Source: Stieleria mannarensis (GTDB taxonomy: Bacteria; Planctomycetota; Planctomycetia; Pirellulales; Pirellulaceae). Taken from it: a stretch of 64,000 nt of DNA. Within the stretch, counting starts at the first letter, position 1. Each line of letters opens with the position of its first letter. Below the pieces are notes generated by a model, which did no database searches, was not told the origin of the DNA, and worked only from the letters and a program-made list of their open reading frames with translations. Below are positions 30,121 through 39,754 of the stretch, piece after piece. The stretch spans positions 1-64,000 of the forward strand of contig NZ_JACEHH010000008.1 in the NCBI RefSeq assembly GCF_014154935.1, given 5' to 3'. The position numbers were made by a program, and so were the translations under genes.

Positions 30121-33032
30121 TCCAAATACCGAAAGTCGATGGAAGCGAACAGGGATTGAATCAGATCGGCGAGCCGATCTTCACTTGGCGGCGCGTCCCC
30201 GCCACCAAGGAATTCCAGGCAAAGCTGCATTTCCTCCGCATCGGGCGAGCGGCTGAAACAAGCGACGTACAGCCGACCGATCATTGATTCGGTCGGTTGC
30301 CCTGCGGATTCGTGCAACAGTCGTTTGGCGGCTTGGCGGGCACGACCGATGATCCAGGGGTGATTCATCATCGCCAACGATTGCGGAGCGACGGTGCTTT
30401 GGGCGCGTTGGCCGACCGAGACGCTGGAGTCGGCAAAGTCGAACAGATCAAACAACGGCGGAAGCGAGTTGCGGAACACCGGCAGGTACAGACTGCGACG
30501 GTTGGAGTCGTGCCGGTAGTCATAATCAGACCGGGTGCCGGGCCGAATCGATGAACCTCCGATCCGGTGATCGATTTCACCGCTGACACACAACATGGCG
30601 TCACGAAGGGCTTCGACCGGAATGCGTTTGACGCTGCCCGAGGCGCAGAGCCGGTTGTTCGGGTCAATGGCGATCCGCTGGGCGTCGTCACAAGCGGCGC
30701 GGCGATAGGCGTCGCTGCGAACGATCCTGCGCACCAGCGACTTGGTCGACCAACCGTGATCGATCAGCCCTGCGGCCAGGTGGTCCAACAGTTCCGGGTG
30801 CGAAGGCGACTGGCCGGTGGTTCCAAAATTGTTCTCCGTCGCGACCAACCCTTCACCCATCAACCACGACCAAACTCGGTTGGCATACACCCGCGCCGTC
30901 AACGGGTTGGTCGGATCGGCGATCCACTGGGCAAGCTGCACGCGTCCGCTTTCATCGCTGCCGATCCGATCGGCATGCAACTGGGCCGGTCCGATGGCGG
31001 TCAGGAAACCGCGGCGGACGGTGTCACCGGGTTGGTGCACGTTGCCCCGCACGCGGATCGCGATCTCTTGGCGTGGTTCGCTCTCGGAGATTGTTAGATA
31101 CATCGGCCGCTGGTTCAGTTCGGACTGCAACCGCTTCAATTCCGCGGTCAGTGTCTCGTGTCGTTGGGCGATCGCTTTCAGGTCCGCGGCCGTTGGGGCA
31201 TCGACGGAACCCTTTGCCGTGGAGGTCTGATCGGTGACCGGCAGGAACTGAACGGCATCGACGATGACGCAACCGTCGGCGGCGTCGTTGGAAACGATGA
31301 CAAAGGATTGCCCTTCCTTTTCAAACGGAAAGACACCGAGCGACACCCACAACCCGTCGATCGGCGGCCGTCGCCGTTGGTTCACCCTCACGGTGGTCGA
31401 CTCGTTCGCGCTGAACACCTTCACCGCAACGTTCGTCGCCCGGTTTGCGTGCGACGTGTAGGACAGGCGGACTTCGTAACGTCCGGTGGGCAAATCGGCG
31501 GGATCGAAGGTGACCGATTTGCTGCCTTGCCCCTCGGTGCCGTCATGCCGGTAACCGCCGCCGACGTAGGGTTTGACGAACGTCGATTCGGTCCAATCGC
31601 CGACATAACTGGCATCCGCATCGTCCATCACCACACCGGGTAAGCCGTCGACCGAGACGATTCGGTTCCTGTCACCCGGTGTGCCTTTTTCGAGCGACTG
31701 CAGGGTTTTCAGTTCGGCGGCGAGGGCGTCGGCCCGAGATTGCAAGGCACGAAAATGCGTTTCGGTCGCCGGGTCCAGCGGCAACGGTTTCTCGATCCAC
31801 TTGGACAAATTGGCGTGCTCCAGCGGCGTGGTCGAACGAAAAATCGCCGCCAGGGCGTAGTAATCACGGGTGGGAATCGGATCGAACTTGTGGTCGTGAC
31901 AGCGGGCACATCCGATCGTTTGTGCCAAGAACGCGCGGCCGATCGTTTCCAGCTGTTCATCCAGATGATCGAACTCAAGCTTGGTTTTGTCCTGGTCTTC
32001 CAGGTTGGAATTGCCCAGTGCCAGGAATCCGGTCGCGATCGCCCGCTGCTGTGTTTCGACGATGTCGTCACAAGCCAGCAGGTCGCCGGCGATCTGATCG
32101 CGAATCATTTGGTCAAAGGGGCGATCGTTGGCGAACGAGGTGACCAGGTAATCACGGTACCGCCACGCCTGGGGAAGGATAAACCCGCGCAGCGTGATCG
32201 ATTCGGCATAGCGAACCACGTCCATCCAGCGGCGGGCCATGTGCTGGGCAAAACGGGGCGAGGCCAGCAAGCGATCCACCAGACGGTCGTAGGCCATCGG
32301 CGACGGATCGGCCAGGTAGCGATCGATCGTCTGCTGCGACGGCGGCAGCCCGTGCAGATCAAACACCAGCCGTCGGACGAGCGCACGTGGTTCGGCCGGT
32401 GGTGCCGCCGATAGACCGCTCTGTTCAATCCGTCGGTCGATCAACGCATCGATCGACGCGGTGGAAGGGACGATCGGCCGATACGCCCAGTGCTCTCCGG
32501 CTCGGTCGACCGGCAGACCGGTTTGACGTTCCGGTGGGGCGTCCTGCCGAGCCGGTTGTCGGGGATCGACCGCGCCGTTGTCGATCCAGCGGCGAAAGGC
32601 ATCGATCGTCGCGTCGTCCAGTTTCCCGCGGGGAGGCATTTCCAGCGCCGGGTCGTCGTACGCGATCGCCGTGAACAGGCGACTCGCCGCGGCATCGCCC
32701 GGAACGATCGCCGGGCCGAGATCGCCGCCGGCCAGCCATCCATCGCGCGAATCGAGCAACAATCCGCCGCTGGCTTCGGTCTCGCTACTGTGGCATTCGA
32801 GACAATGCTCGACCAACGCCGGCCGGATCTTGTTTTCGAACCACCGGACGTCGTCGGTATCCGCATCGATCAGTGATGATTCGTCTTGTTCGCCGGCAGA
32901 GGAGGAAACGACCGGACCAACCCCTATCGATGCGACCGAAGCCACGCACACCATCATGGCGTACCCCAGATTCGGCATCAAAGTGACCAACAGGACACGG
33001 GGCTGGCAAACGCTTCGCGATCGATCTGGCAT
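30117..33032 (-). CDS. PSCyt1/DUF1549/DUF1553 protein with inserted golvesin-like domain
   Basis: 971 aa; signal-like hydrophobic stretch at ~25-45 (a start at the ATG 18 codons in is also possible). Planctomycete cytochrome C domain with CLECH near residue 75 and GGLLLDSRDGWLAGGDLGPAIVPGD; DUF1549 at ~175-380 (LVFDLHGLPPS, ARRWMDVVRYAES) with a second haem-like CARCH near 370; DUF1553 at the C-terminus (LAQWIADPTNPLTARVYANRVW, RSLYLPVFRN). Between the last two, at about 475-610, is a beta-sandwich like the golvesin/xanthan-lyase C-terminal domain (LPTGRYEVRLSYTSHANRATN), possibly carbohydrate-binding. Coupled to the DUF1501 gene. Confidence 0.9.
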   Translation of the reverse strand: MPDRSRSVCQPRVLLVTLMPNLGYAMMVCVASVASIGVGPVVSSSAGEQDESSLIDADTDDVRWFENKIRPALVEHCLECHSSETEASGGLLLDSRDGWLAGGDLGPAIVPGDAAASRLFTAIAYDDPALEMPPRGKLDDATIDAFRRWIDNGAVDPRQPARQDAPPERQTGLPVDRAGEHWAYRPIVPSTASIDALIDRRIEQSGLSAAPPAEPRALVRRLVFDLHGLPPSQQTIDRYLADPSPMAYDRLVDRLLASPRFAQHMARRWMDVVRYAESITLRGFILPQAWRYRDYLVTSFANDRPFDQMIRDQIAGDLLACDDIVETQQRAIATGFLALGNSNLEDQDKTKLEFDHLDEQLETIGRAFLAQTIGCARCHDHKFDPIPTRDYYALAAIFRSTTPLEHANLSKWIEKPLPLDPATETHFRALQSRADALAAELKTLQSLEKGTPGDRNRIVSVDGLPGVVMDDADASYVGDWTESTFVKPYVGGGYRHDGTEGQGSKSVTFDPADLPTGRYEVRLSYTSHANRATNVAVKVFSANESTTVRVNQRRRPPIDGLWVSLGVFPFEKEGQSFVIVSNDAADGCVIVDAVQFLPVTDQTSTAKGSVDAPTAADLKAIAQRHETLTAELKRLQSELNQRPMYLTISESEPRQEIAIRVRGNVHQPGDTVRRGFLTAIGPAQLHADRIGSDESGRVQLAQWIADPTNPLTARVYANRVWSWLMGEGLVATENNFGTTGQSPSHPELLDHLAAGLIDHGWSTKSLVRRIVRSDAYRRAACDDAQRIAIDPNNRLCASGSVKRIPVEALRDAMLCVSGEIDHRIGGSSIRPGTRSDYDYRHDSNRRSLYLPVFRNSLPPLFDLFDFADSSVSVGQRAQSTVAPQSLAMMNHPWIIGRARQAAKRLLHESAGQPTESMIGRLYVACFSRSPDAEEMQLCLEFLGGGDAPPSEDRLADLIQSLFASIDFRYLE

Positions 33033-33156
33033 GGGAGGGCGGGTGCCAAGACTTGGAATGGAGCAGGCCCGAGCAGACGGGCGGTGGGACCCTTCAGTCT
33101 AATCCGCAATCACCAGCGGTGGCAAATCCGCGTAGCTCTGCCTGAAAAGTCGCCGC

Positions 33157-33291
33157 GAGCGAAAAGGGGACGGGGGTCAATAGTGCGAAGCACCCGAAGG
33201 GCCGTACCGGCCGAGCGAAAAGGGGACGGGGGTCAATAGTGCGAAGCACCCGAAGGGCCGTACCGGCTATTGACCCCCGTCCCCTTTTCGC
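33157..33291. repeat. Tandem 56-bp repeat plus inverted copy (AAAAGGGGACGGGGGT, family F)
   Basis: Units 33157-33212 and 33213-33268 are identical except at the last base. The core GCGAAAAGGGGACGGGGG at 33159 and 33215 returns inverted at 33267-33291, giving a potential 25-bp stem. Each unit also holds a GGGCC/CCGTACCGG-type palindrome. A short relative is at 61531-61554. Such GGGGACGGGGGT units are typical REP-like sequences of the group (recollection). Located between convergent-free gene ends, upstream of the PSCyt1 gene and downstream of the LEPR-XLL gene. Confidence 0.75.
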
Positions 33292-33328
33292 GCCGGATCG
33301 CCACGGCCTCATGGACATTCAGACGGGC

Positions 33329-36300
33329 TTAGAACGGCAACTGCTTCAGAAACCGAGCCCCGAAACGCCCGTAGTCTTGTCCATCGACATCACGGTCTCC
33401 GTCGCTATCGAATTGGCGATCGTAGCCGAGATCGCCAGACGATTTCAAGAACGTCAGACCGAACCGTCCGTAATCCTGACCATCGACATCGCGGTCGCCA
33501 TCGCGATCTCCGAACAATCGAAAGAAGCGGTCGGCTTCTTCATCACCGAACGTGTATTTCTCTTCCATAAAAACGTCAAAACCTTGTGCTTTGACAAACG
33601 CGGGGTTGATCTCCAGCAGGTAGTTTCCGTCGGACAGCGAGTCGAGCCCATTGAGCATCGTGTCGACCGAAACACCGGGATCGAATGACAGGTTGACGAC
33701 CGAGGTATTTCCGTCGGGGCCTTGCTGCATCCCGATCGAGTAGCGTACGGAATCGAGCACCTGATTGGTGTCGCGATTGGTGATTTTGAATGCGGACGGT
33801 GCGGTCACGTCGACCAACGAATCGAAGAAGACACCGAGACTGCTGAGCACCGAGCGGGACCCAAGGGCGACGGACCGAACGCGCGGCGGTCGCGCTTGGA
33901 ATCCTTCGAACGCGCCGATGTCGATCCGCCCGTCATCGACGCGAGTGTGCCCCTCGCCGCGTTGGTCGTACCGCGGCACCTCGGCGGTGCCTGCCAAAGC
34001 CGCCGGATCTCCCATGTTGCGTGCCGGGCTATTGTTGAACAGCGCATGGGTCTTGGTTGGACCACCGTTGTCATCCAGCGGCGCCAAACCGGGATCTTGG
34101 ACAAAGCTTTGATCGCCGGTCTGAGCGAATATCGCACCGCCCCGAAGATTGCCAACAACGTTGAAACCACCACTGATGACTGCGTTGCTTCCAAAAGGAG
34201 AGTCGATGTCGACTTGCTGATTTCCGGCAACGATACTCGAGGCGATGGTGACGGCCGTCGATGTCGGGTTTCCGAAGGCAGTCGAGATGCCACCGACAAT
34301 CCCGGCAGCATTATCGGTGACGGTACTGTGGATCAGGCTCAGTGGACCACCAAAAACCATGATGGCGCCGCCCTGGCCGTTGATCGTACCATTGCCAGAG
34401 AACGTTGAATTGATGATTTCCGCCGTTCCCGTTTGAGATCCCCAGAATAAGCCGCCCCCATGGACATCGGCGGAATTATTCGAGATCGTGCTGCCGGCCA
34501 CGTGAACGGCACCATCCGAGACGAGGCCTCCGCCGGAGGCACTGGCGTAGTTGCCATCGAGCGTTGAATCGGTGATGGTCAGTTCCCCAGTCCGCATTGC
34601 GATCCCGCCACCGTATCGCGTGAATCCCGAAAGACCTGTCGTCGCACGATTACCAATCACTTCGCTGTGTTCAATCGTGATCGCTGCATTGTCACCAAGG
34701 ATTCCGCCACCATCGCCGCCTTCGGCCGTGTTGGCAATGATGCTCGAGTCCGTGACGGAGAGTGTTCCCTGGGCTTGATAGATTCCACCGCCGGTTGGGG
34801 CGACACTGTCGCGAACCACGCTTCGCAGCAGTTGCAAGTTCCCCTGCGAGTAAATGCCTCCTCCACGCCCGCCTGACCCGATGACACGTCCGTCGGTGAT
34901 CGTCACATCGCCGATGACGGCGTCGACGTTCCAGTTGACCTCAAACACCCGCACTTGATCATTGCCACTGAGTGTCATCTGATCGGATCCCAGACCGACA
35001 ATGCTGACGTCATCAGTGATCGTAAAACCATTTTGGATGGCAAAGATGGTGCCCCCAGCCAAATCAGGTGAGAACGTGATGAGGTCGAACCCCAAGCTCT
35101 GGTTGGACAGTCGAATCGCTTCACGCAGCGAAAGATTGCCGGGGCTGACATTGCCATCATCGAGACTGTCCAAGGTATCGACTTCGAAGACGTTCATCGC
35201 CGTCGCAATGGCGTAGTCTTCGACTTCACCGTCGTCAGCGGGACCATCATACGAGAGATTCGTTTGCGTACTGACTCGGAATCGAAGCTGAGTCGCGGCG
35301 GAACCGGTCGCGGTGTGCGGCACGAAAAAGCGGAGTTGATTGGGGCCGGCATTGAGGAACCGGTCGGTGAAAACCTGTTCCCCCGAATCCGCCCAATCGC
35401 CGTCGTTGTTGAAATCAACCCATGCGTTCAGCCGGCCACCGGCGACCGAGGCGATCACGGTGACATCGGCATACTGACCGGGTCGCAGAACGGGCGGCAA
35501 CAAGACACCGTCATCGTCGTCGATCCCACTCAGGTCGTCGCCCATCGCAGTCGGATCGGGGTGGCCGTCGAGTTCCGCATCGACCGCATCGCCCAGGTAC
35601 AGGGGGCCGCCGACCACGTGAGACGCTCCGTTGCCCGATTGCAACGTCGGATACAGCGGGTCGGGTGCGTCGCCGTAGTCCATGGTGGCTTGCGGAGCGC
35701 ACAGTGAGATCGTGTCGATGCGCCAGCCACCGTTGAAGAAATCACCATCGGTCGCCATCCGCCAACGCAGCTGAATCGGTTCGCCCGCGGCATTTGCCGG
35801 CAGATCGACGATCGCGTCTTTGTAGTTGGGGAACATGCCTGTCCAGGCATGACGGCCGGCCAACGGATTGCCCGGCGATACGAGCGGTGCGTCGTACCCG
35901 CCGGTCACGAACTGTCCGCCGGCGTCGACGATGTCGACAAACGGCGATCCATCGATGGAAATCTCCAGCACACCGCCGTGGGATGTTGAAAACATTTCGT
36001 AGGCCGTGCGAAATGCCAATTGGGTGTTTGAGGGATGTAGCGTGAAGACCGGCGATGTAAGCGTGTTGTCACTGGCAAACGGCGGTGTCGGGATGACCGC
36101 GTGGTGCGGCGGCGAATCGCTAAAAAAGTCCAGCGTTTGCCAGTTGACACCGGCAAAACTGGTCGTCCACCCGGTCGGCAAGGTAGGCAGACTGACGTTG
36201 TCAAAGTCTTCCAACAAGGTGCAGGCCGATGCCGACTCGGATACCAATTCCGTCGCTTCGGTGGTGGCGACATCGATGCTCGGCGGTGGTGGCATCACCT

Positions 36301-36862
36301 CCAATGTCTCGTCCGCCCACACCAAACGATACTGTTGAGGATCATCGGGCGATGTGGGGATGGTCGGAAAGATCTGAAACTGATCCGACACGTCTTCGAT
36401 CGACTGCCCGTTGACCATCAACGTTGACGGGCCGACGACCAGCCGGACATTGACACCTCCCGCCTGCCCGTAGTACGTCCCTGTTTTTGAAATCCCACCG
36501 GCTTGTCGATCGGCCGAAGTCAGATGACGCTCCAACCGAAACGCTTGCAAGACCCCATTGCCGATCGGCAAATCAACTCGACCTGGCTCGCGGTCGGGAC
36601 GCAAGTCGGCTGGTTCCTCCGGTCCAAGGCTGCCCCTAATTGGAGCGCTCTCGACGGCACGCAGTAGCGAGGGGTGATCGACTTGATAGAGCGCGCCGGC
36701 TGACACGCCGACGTCGGTTCTCTCCGCCATCGGTCCGTCATCATGCGATCCACCGTCAACCAATGCCCACAGATCACTGGAAAGCAAGAAACGATTCTCC
36801 AGCGTTTCAATGGCGAAGTGACGTTTGGTGGGGCTGATGATCGGTCGATTTCTTTTTCGCAT
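33329..36862 (-). CDS. Large secreted beta-helix protein: LEPR-XLL-like N-terminus, GEVED domain, choice-of-anchor Q repeat region, dockerin-like tail
   Basis: 1177 aa from the ATG at 36862 (the frame is open further but not protein-like). The N-terminus has the planctomycete LEPR-XLL motif as LENRFLLSS near residue 20. Then an MAM/choice-of-anchor-like beta-sandwich (NVSLPTLPTGWTTSF), a GEVED domain (AWVDFNNDGDWADSGEQVF, DGEVEDYAIA), a CSLREA segment (NLSLREAIRLSN), a right-handed beta-helix of ~300 residues with GGGIY/GGGI turns, a choice-of-anchor Q stretch (YDQRGEG..RIDIGAFEG), an Ig-like domain, and at the end two calcium-loop repeats GDRDVDGQDYGRFG like dockerins. Secreted or cell-surface protein, probable adhesin or polysaccharide-binding scaffold. 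Confidence 0.9.
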   Translation of the reverse strand: MRKRNRPIISPTKRHFAIETLENRFLLSSDLWALVDGGSHDDGPMAERTDVGVSAGALYQVDHPSLLRAVESAPIRGSLGPEEPADLRPDREPGRVDLPIGNGVLQAFRLERHLTSADRQAGGISKTGTYYGQAGGVNVRLVVGPSTLMVNGQSIEDVSDQFQIFPTIPTSPDDPQQYRLVWADETLEVMPPPPSIDVATTEATELVSESASACTLLEDFDNVSLPTLPTGWTTSFAGVNWQTLDFFSDSPPHHAVIPTPPFASDNTLTSPVFTLHPSNTQLAFRTAYEMFSTSHGGVLEISIDGSPFVDIVDAGGQFVTGGYDAPLVSPGNPLAGRHAWTGMFPNYKDAIVDLPANAAGEPIQLRWRMATDGDFFNGGWRIDTISLCAPQATMDYGDAPDPLYPTLQSGNGASHVVGGPLYLGDAVDAELDGHPDPTAMGDDLSGIDDDDGVLLPPVLRPGQYADVTVIASVAGGRLNAWVDFNNDGDWADSGEQVFTDRFLNAGPNQLRFFVPHTATGSAATQLRFRVSTQTNLSYDGPADDGEVEDYAIATAMNVFEVDTLDSLDDGNVSPGNLSLREAIRLSNQSLGFDLITFSPDLAGGTIFAIQNGFTITDDVSIVGLGSDQMTLSGNDQVRVFEVNWNVDAVIGDVTITDGRVIGSGGRGGGIYSQGNLQLLRSVVRDSVAPTGGGIYQAQGTLSVTDSSIIANTAEGGDGGGILGDNAAITIEHSEVIGNRATTGLSGFTRYGGGIAMRTGELTITDSTLDGNYASASGGGLVSDGAVHVAGSTISNNSADVHGGGLFWGSQTGTAEIINSTFSGNGTINGQGGAIMVFGGPLSLIHSTVTDNAAGIVGGISTAFGNPTSTAVTIASSIVAGNQQVDIDSPFGSNAVISGGFNVVGNLRGGAIFAQTGDQSFVQDPGLAPLDDNGGPTKTHALFNNSPARNMGDPAALAGTAEVPRYDQRGEGHTRVDDGRIDIGAFEGFQARPPRVRSVALGSRSVLSSLGVFFDSLVDVTAPSAFKITNRDTNQVLDSVRYSIGMQQGPDGNTSVVNLSFDPGVSVDTMLNGLDSLSDGNYLLEINPAFVKAQGFDVFMEEKYTFGDEEADRFFRLFGDRDGDRDVDGQDYGRFGLTFLKSSGDLGYDRQFDSDGDRDVDGQDYGRFGARFLKQLPF

Positions 36863-37173
36863 TGTCCGCCTTGTCGTTCCGGTGATTCGGCACACAGAGT
36901 AACTGAAAAAATGTTCAGAGTGGTCCGGCGGGCACTCTCGGGCGGTTTTTTTTTGGCGGACCAACCGGTGTCGCTGCGGGGTTTCATGGCTCGGCTGGCC
37001 CAAAACTTGCGTGCAAAACCGGGGCGCGCCCCCTGAGGGCCAGCGTGCGATGCCCTAACCGATTGTGAACCGGGCGGACGTCTGGATTGCGTGCGTCCGC
37101 CGCCGCGTCGCACCCGGTGTTTTGTGACGCAGCCGCGCATCGGCTGTGCAGTACCGCCCAACAATGAAAACGG
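36863..37173. other. Divergent intergenic region
   Basis: 311 bases between the divergent LEPR-XLL protein and fbaB genes. It must hold both promoters; none is obvious. A T8 run near 36949 and CATCGGC/GCCGATG-like pieces are seen, but no clear hairpin or operator. Confidence 0.35.
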
Positions 37174-38262
37174 ATGACTGTGATGACGACCAAAACAAAG
37201 ACGAATGTGCTCGATCTGCTCGGTAGTGAAGGTGAAGCGTTGCTGACCCATCAATGCGAGACAATTCCCTCCTCGCAACTCCACCTGCCGGGTCCCGATT
37301 TTGTCGATGCGGTCTGGGCCGGATCGGATCGCAACCCCCGCGTGTTGTGCGCGATGCAATCGCTGTTCAACCATGGCCGACTGGGGCGAACCGGCTATCT
37401 ATCGATCTTGCCGGTCGACCAGGGCGTGGAACACTCCGGGGGCGCTTCGTTTGCGCCCAACCCGATTTACTTTGATCCGGCCAACATCGCCCAGCTGGCG
37501 GTCGAAGCGGGTTGCAACGGAGTCGCATCGACGTTCGGCGTACTGGGCGGGATCGCCCGAAAGTATGCCCACCGCATCCCGATGATTTTGAAGCTCAATC
37601 ACAACGAACTGATGAGTTATCCGACCACGTACGACCAGGTTCCCTTCGCCCGCGTCCGTGACGCTTGGAACATGGGATGCGTGGGTGTCGGCGCGACCGT
37701 CTATTTCGGTTCACCCGAATCGACGCGGCAGATCCGCGAGATCTCCGACGCCTTTGCCGAAGCTCACGAGTTGGGCATGTTCACGATGCTGTGGTGTTAC
37801 CTCCGCAATTCGGCGTTCACCGTCGACGGCGTGAACTATGAAGCCTCGGCGGACCTGACCGGCCAGGCGAATCACCTGGGCGCGACCATCAACGCGGATT
37901 TCATCAAGCAGAAACAGCCGACCAACAACGGCGGCTACCGGGCGCTCAACCAGGGCGGCCAAAAGTACGGCAAGTATGACGAGCGGATCTATGACGGACT
38001 GTCCAGCGACAACCCGATTGATCTGACACGTTACCAAGTCCTCAACTGTTACATGGGACGCTGCGGTCTGATCAATTCAGGCGGAGGATCCGGCAAGAAC
38101 GATTTCCAACAAGCCGTTCGCACCGCCGTGATCAACAAGCGCGCCGGCGGCATGGGACTGATCAGCGGCCGCAAAACGTTCCAACGCCCGATGGGCGAAG
38201 GCATCGAATTGTTCAACGCCATCCAGGACGTGTACTTGGATCCGGAGATCACCGTGGCGTAA
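37174..38262 (+). CDS. fbaB: Class I fructose-bisphosphate aldolase, FbaB type
   Basis: 362 aa; ATG 37174, or ATG 37183 three codons later. DhnA/FbaB family Schiff-base aldolase that cleaves fructose 1,6-bisphosphate in glycolysis or forms it in gluconeogenesis. It aligns along its length with E. coli Fba[76 protein letters not shown] and a near-identical C-terminus [22 protein letters not shown]...[14 protein letters not shown]. No signal peptide. Single-gene unit with its own divergent promoter region. Confidence 0.95.
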   Translation: MTVMTTKTKTNVLDLLGSEGEALLTHQCETIPSSQLHLPGPDFVDAVWAGSDRNPRVLCAMQSLFNHGRLGRTGYLSILPVDQGVEHSGGASFAPNPIYFDPANIAQLAVEAGCNGVASTFGVLGGIARKYAHRIPMILKLNHNELMSYPTTYDQVPFARVRDAWNMGCVGVGATVYFGSPESTRQIREISDAFAEAHELGMFTMLWCYLRNSAFTVDGVNYEASADLTGQANHLGATINADFIKQKQPTNNGGYRALNQGGQKYGKYDERIYDGLSSDNPIDLTRYQVLNCYMGRCGLINSGGGSGKNDFQQAVRTAVINKRAGGMGLISGRKTFQRPMGEGIELFNAIQDVYLDPEITVA

Positions 38263-38325
38263 CCGCTATGCCAGCGGGACGCGTCAGTGAACGGCCCGTG
38301 AATCGCAAGCCGGCAACCAATTGAG

Positions 38326-38383
38326 ATTCTCTCCCTCCGGGAGAGACGGCGTTTGCGCAGCAAGCAAACGCCAGAGAGGGCCA
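38326..38383 (+). repeat. 58-bp interspersed repeat (family G)
   Basis: Matches 55732-55789 at 57 of 58 positions. It contains CTCTCCCTCCGGGAGAG and GGCGTTTGCGCAGCAAGC..AAACGCC palindromes and starts and ends with complementary CTCTCC/GAGAGGG, so it can fold into a multi-branched structure. Located between fbaB and the Uma2 gene. Confidence 0.8.
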
Positions 38384-38461
38384 TCGTACGGAAAACGTTC
38401 CGGCATGCGCACCCAGTTTGTTTCGTTGCCTGTCTGCAACCGCTCTGGTTAAACTAACCGT

Positions 38462-39073
38462 ATGGACAGCGCGATCCCCAACCATGCGAACGACGAGCCT
38501 CCCCCAGCGGCGGTGCCGATGACGGTCCCGATTACCACGGCGCAGTACGAAACCCTGGTTTCGTCGGGGACGTTTGAAAACACCAGCGGGCAAACCGAAC
38601 TCATTCATGGACGGATCGTGCACATGAATCCTCAAGGCCCGGAGCATGCCGATCCGATTGACCATCTCAACGAATGGAGTTTTGAGCAGGTGGGGCGCCG
38701 GTTTACGATCCGCATCGAGAAACTCATTTTGCTGGTCGGTCAACACAGTTGCCCCGAACCGGACATCGTTTGGGCGACACGCCGTCGATACTCCCAACGT
38801 CATCCCCATCCGGACGAAGTCCATCTGTTGATCGAGGTCAGCAAGAGCAGCGTCCGTTTCGACCGGACCGAAAAGATGCAGCTTTACGCCGAAGCGGGCA
38901 TCCCCGAGTACTGGCAAATCGACATCGCCGAAAAAACGGTGACGGTGCATCGCGATCCGCATCAGCAACGGTACCGGTCGATCCAGACCTATGAGCAATC
39001 GGACATCATCGGTCCACTTTGTCTGCCGGACGCCCAGCTGGCGATCGCCAGCTTGTTCACGCCCGATCGCTAA
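38462..39073 (+). CDS. Uma2 family endonuclease-like protein
   Basis: 203 aa. DUF820/Uma2 fold, a restriction-endonuclease-like (PD-(D/E)XK) family common in planctomycetes and cyanobacteria. Catalytic-type residues: E in TELIHGRIVHM near 47, EPDIVW with D near 101, and LLIEVSKSS near 121-129 (E-x-S/A variant of E-x-K). The C-terminal YAEAGIPEYWQIDIAEKTVTVHR is the standard Uma2 signature. The N-terminal ~25 residues are proline-rich. Function unproven. A second, divergent paralogue is at 60190-60744. It lies next to, and convergent with, the DAB operon. Confidence 0.88.
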   Translation: MDSAIPNHANDEPPPAAVPMTVPITTAQYETLVSSGTFENTSGQTELIHGRIVHMNPQGPEHADPIDHLNEWSFEQVGRRFTIRIEKLILLVGQHSCPEPDIVWATRRRYSQRHPHPDEVHLLIEVSKSSVRFDRTEKMQLYAEAGIPEYWQIDIAEKTVTVHRDPHQQRYRSIQTYEQSDIIGPLCLPDAQLAIASLFTPDR

Positions 39074-39116
39074 CCGTCCGGGCATCTCCGTCGGTTCTTC
39101 CAAAGCGGAATCGCGA

Positions 39117-39698
39117 TCAAGCGAGCGGCCGAAACTCGTTCTTCGACGCATCGAAGAAGAGAAAGCTCTCGCAGTGCGCCAAGTAGAATAGCGCGTGCAC
39201 GCGCAGCTCACCGGCAGCGACCGCTCGGTGGACCACCGGATGCAAGTAGACCGAGTTCACCAGATCCGCGAAGTGGCTCTTCGCATGCTGAGCCCTGCTC
39301 AGCATCAAGCGGGTCGCGTCGAACAACCGTTGCGGCGTTTTATTCCGACCGCCCGAGCTGTCCGCGTCATCCTTGGAACCACTATCGCTATGCCCCACCA
39401 ACAACAATCGTTGAACGCCGTTCCGGTCGATCGACCGTTCCAGCAATGAAGCCAGCTCGCCTGATTGAAAATTCCACTCGAGTTGGGGCATGGTCAGCAG
39501 ACAGCTGGATTGATTGCCGGGCACGTGCCTGATTCGGTCCTGGACCTTGGGGTCATGGTGCGAAATGATCAGCCAGTCGATTGTTCTGGGCGCGTCGACC
39601 AAAGCGTTTTGAAGCGATTTGACGGATCCGCCGGTGTAGAGCGGAGCGTTGGCACTGGCAACGCTGGGATTGGACGGCAGATTAGCGAGCAGCGACAT
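39117..39698 (-). CDS. Beta-carbonic-anhydrase-like protein with altered zinc site, third gene of DAB operon
   Basis: 193 aa from the ATG at 39698, with AGGAA 8 bases upstream; 56 bases after dabA. It aligns with the intact beta-CA at 48833: LIISHHDPKVQ matches [22 protein letters not shown] matches [10 protein letters not shown], and LHPVVHRAVAAGELRVHALFY...FFDASKNEFRPL matches the C-terminal [23 protein letters not shown]. Zinc ligands are changed: first Cys is His47, catalytic Asp kept as D49, Arg is K51, His103 kept, last Cys is Ser106. So it is either inactive or binds a different metal set (inference). Possibly a regulatory or structural partner of DabA. Confidence 0.72.
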   Translation of the reverse strand: MSLLANLPSNPSVASANAPLYTGGSVKSLQNALVDAPRTIDWLIISHHDPKVQDRIRHVPGNQSSCLLTMPQLEWNFQSGELASLLERSIDRNGVQRLLLVGHSDSGSKDDADSSGGRNKTPQRLFDATRLMLSRAQHAKSHFADLVNSVYLHPVVHRAVAAGELRVHALFYLAHCESFLFFDASKNEFRPLA

Positions 39699-39754
39699 GG
39701 GGCATTCCTCATCAAGGTAGGTGGCAAAACGGGGCAAATGGTTGCAGGGTGTTC

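Noticed and set aside
33157-33268. Tandem repeats considered as a CRISPR array
   Set aside because: Two contiguous units with no spacers and no cas genes.
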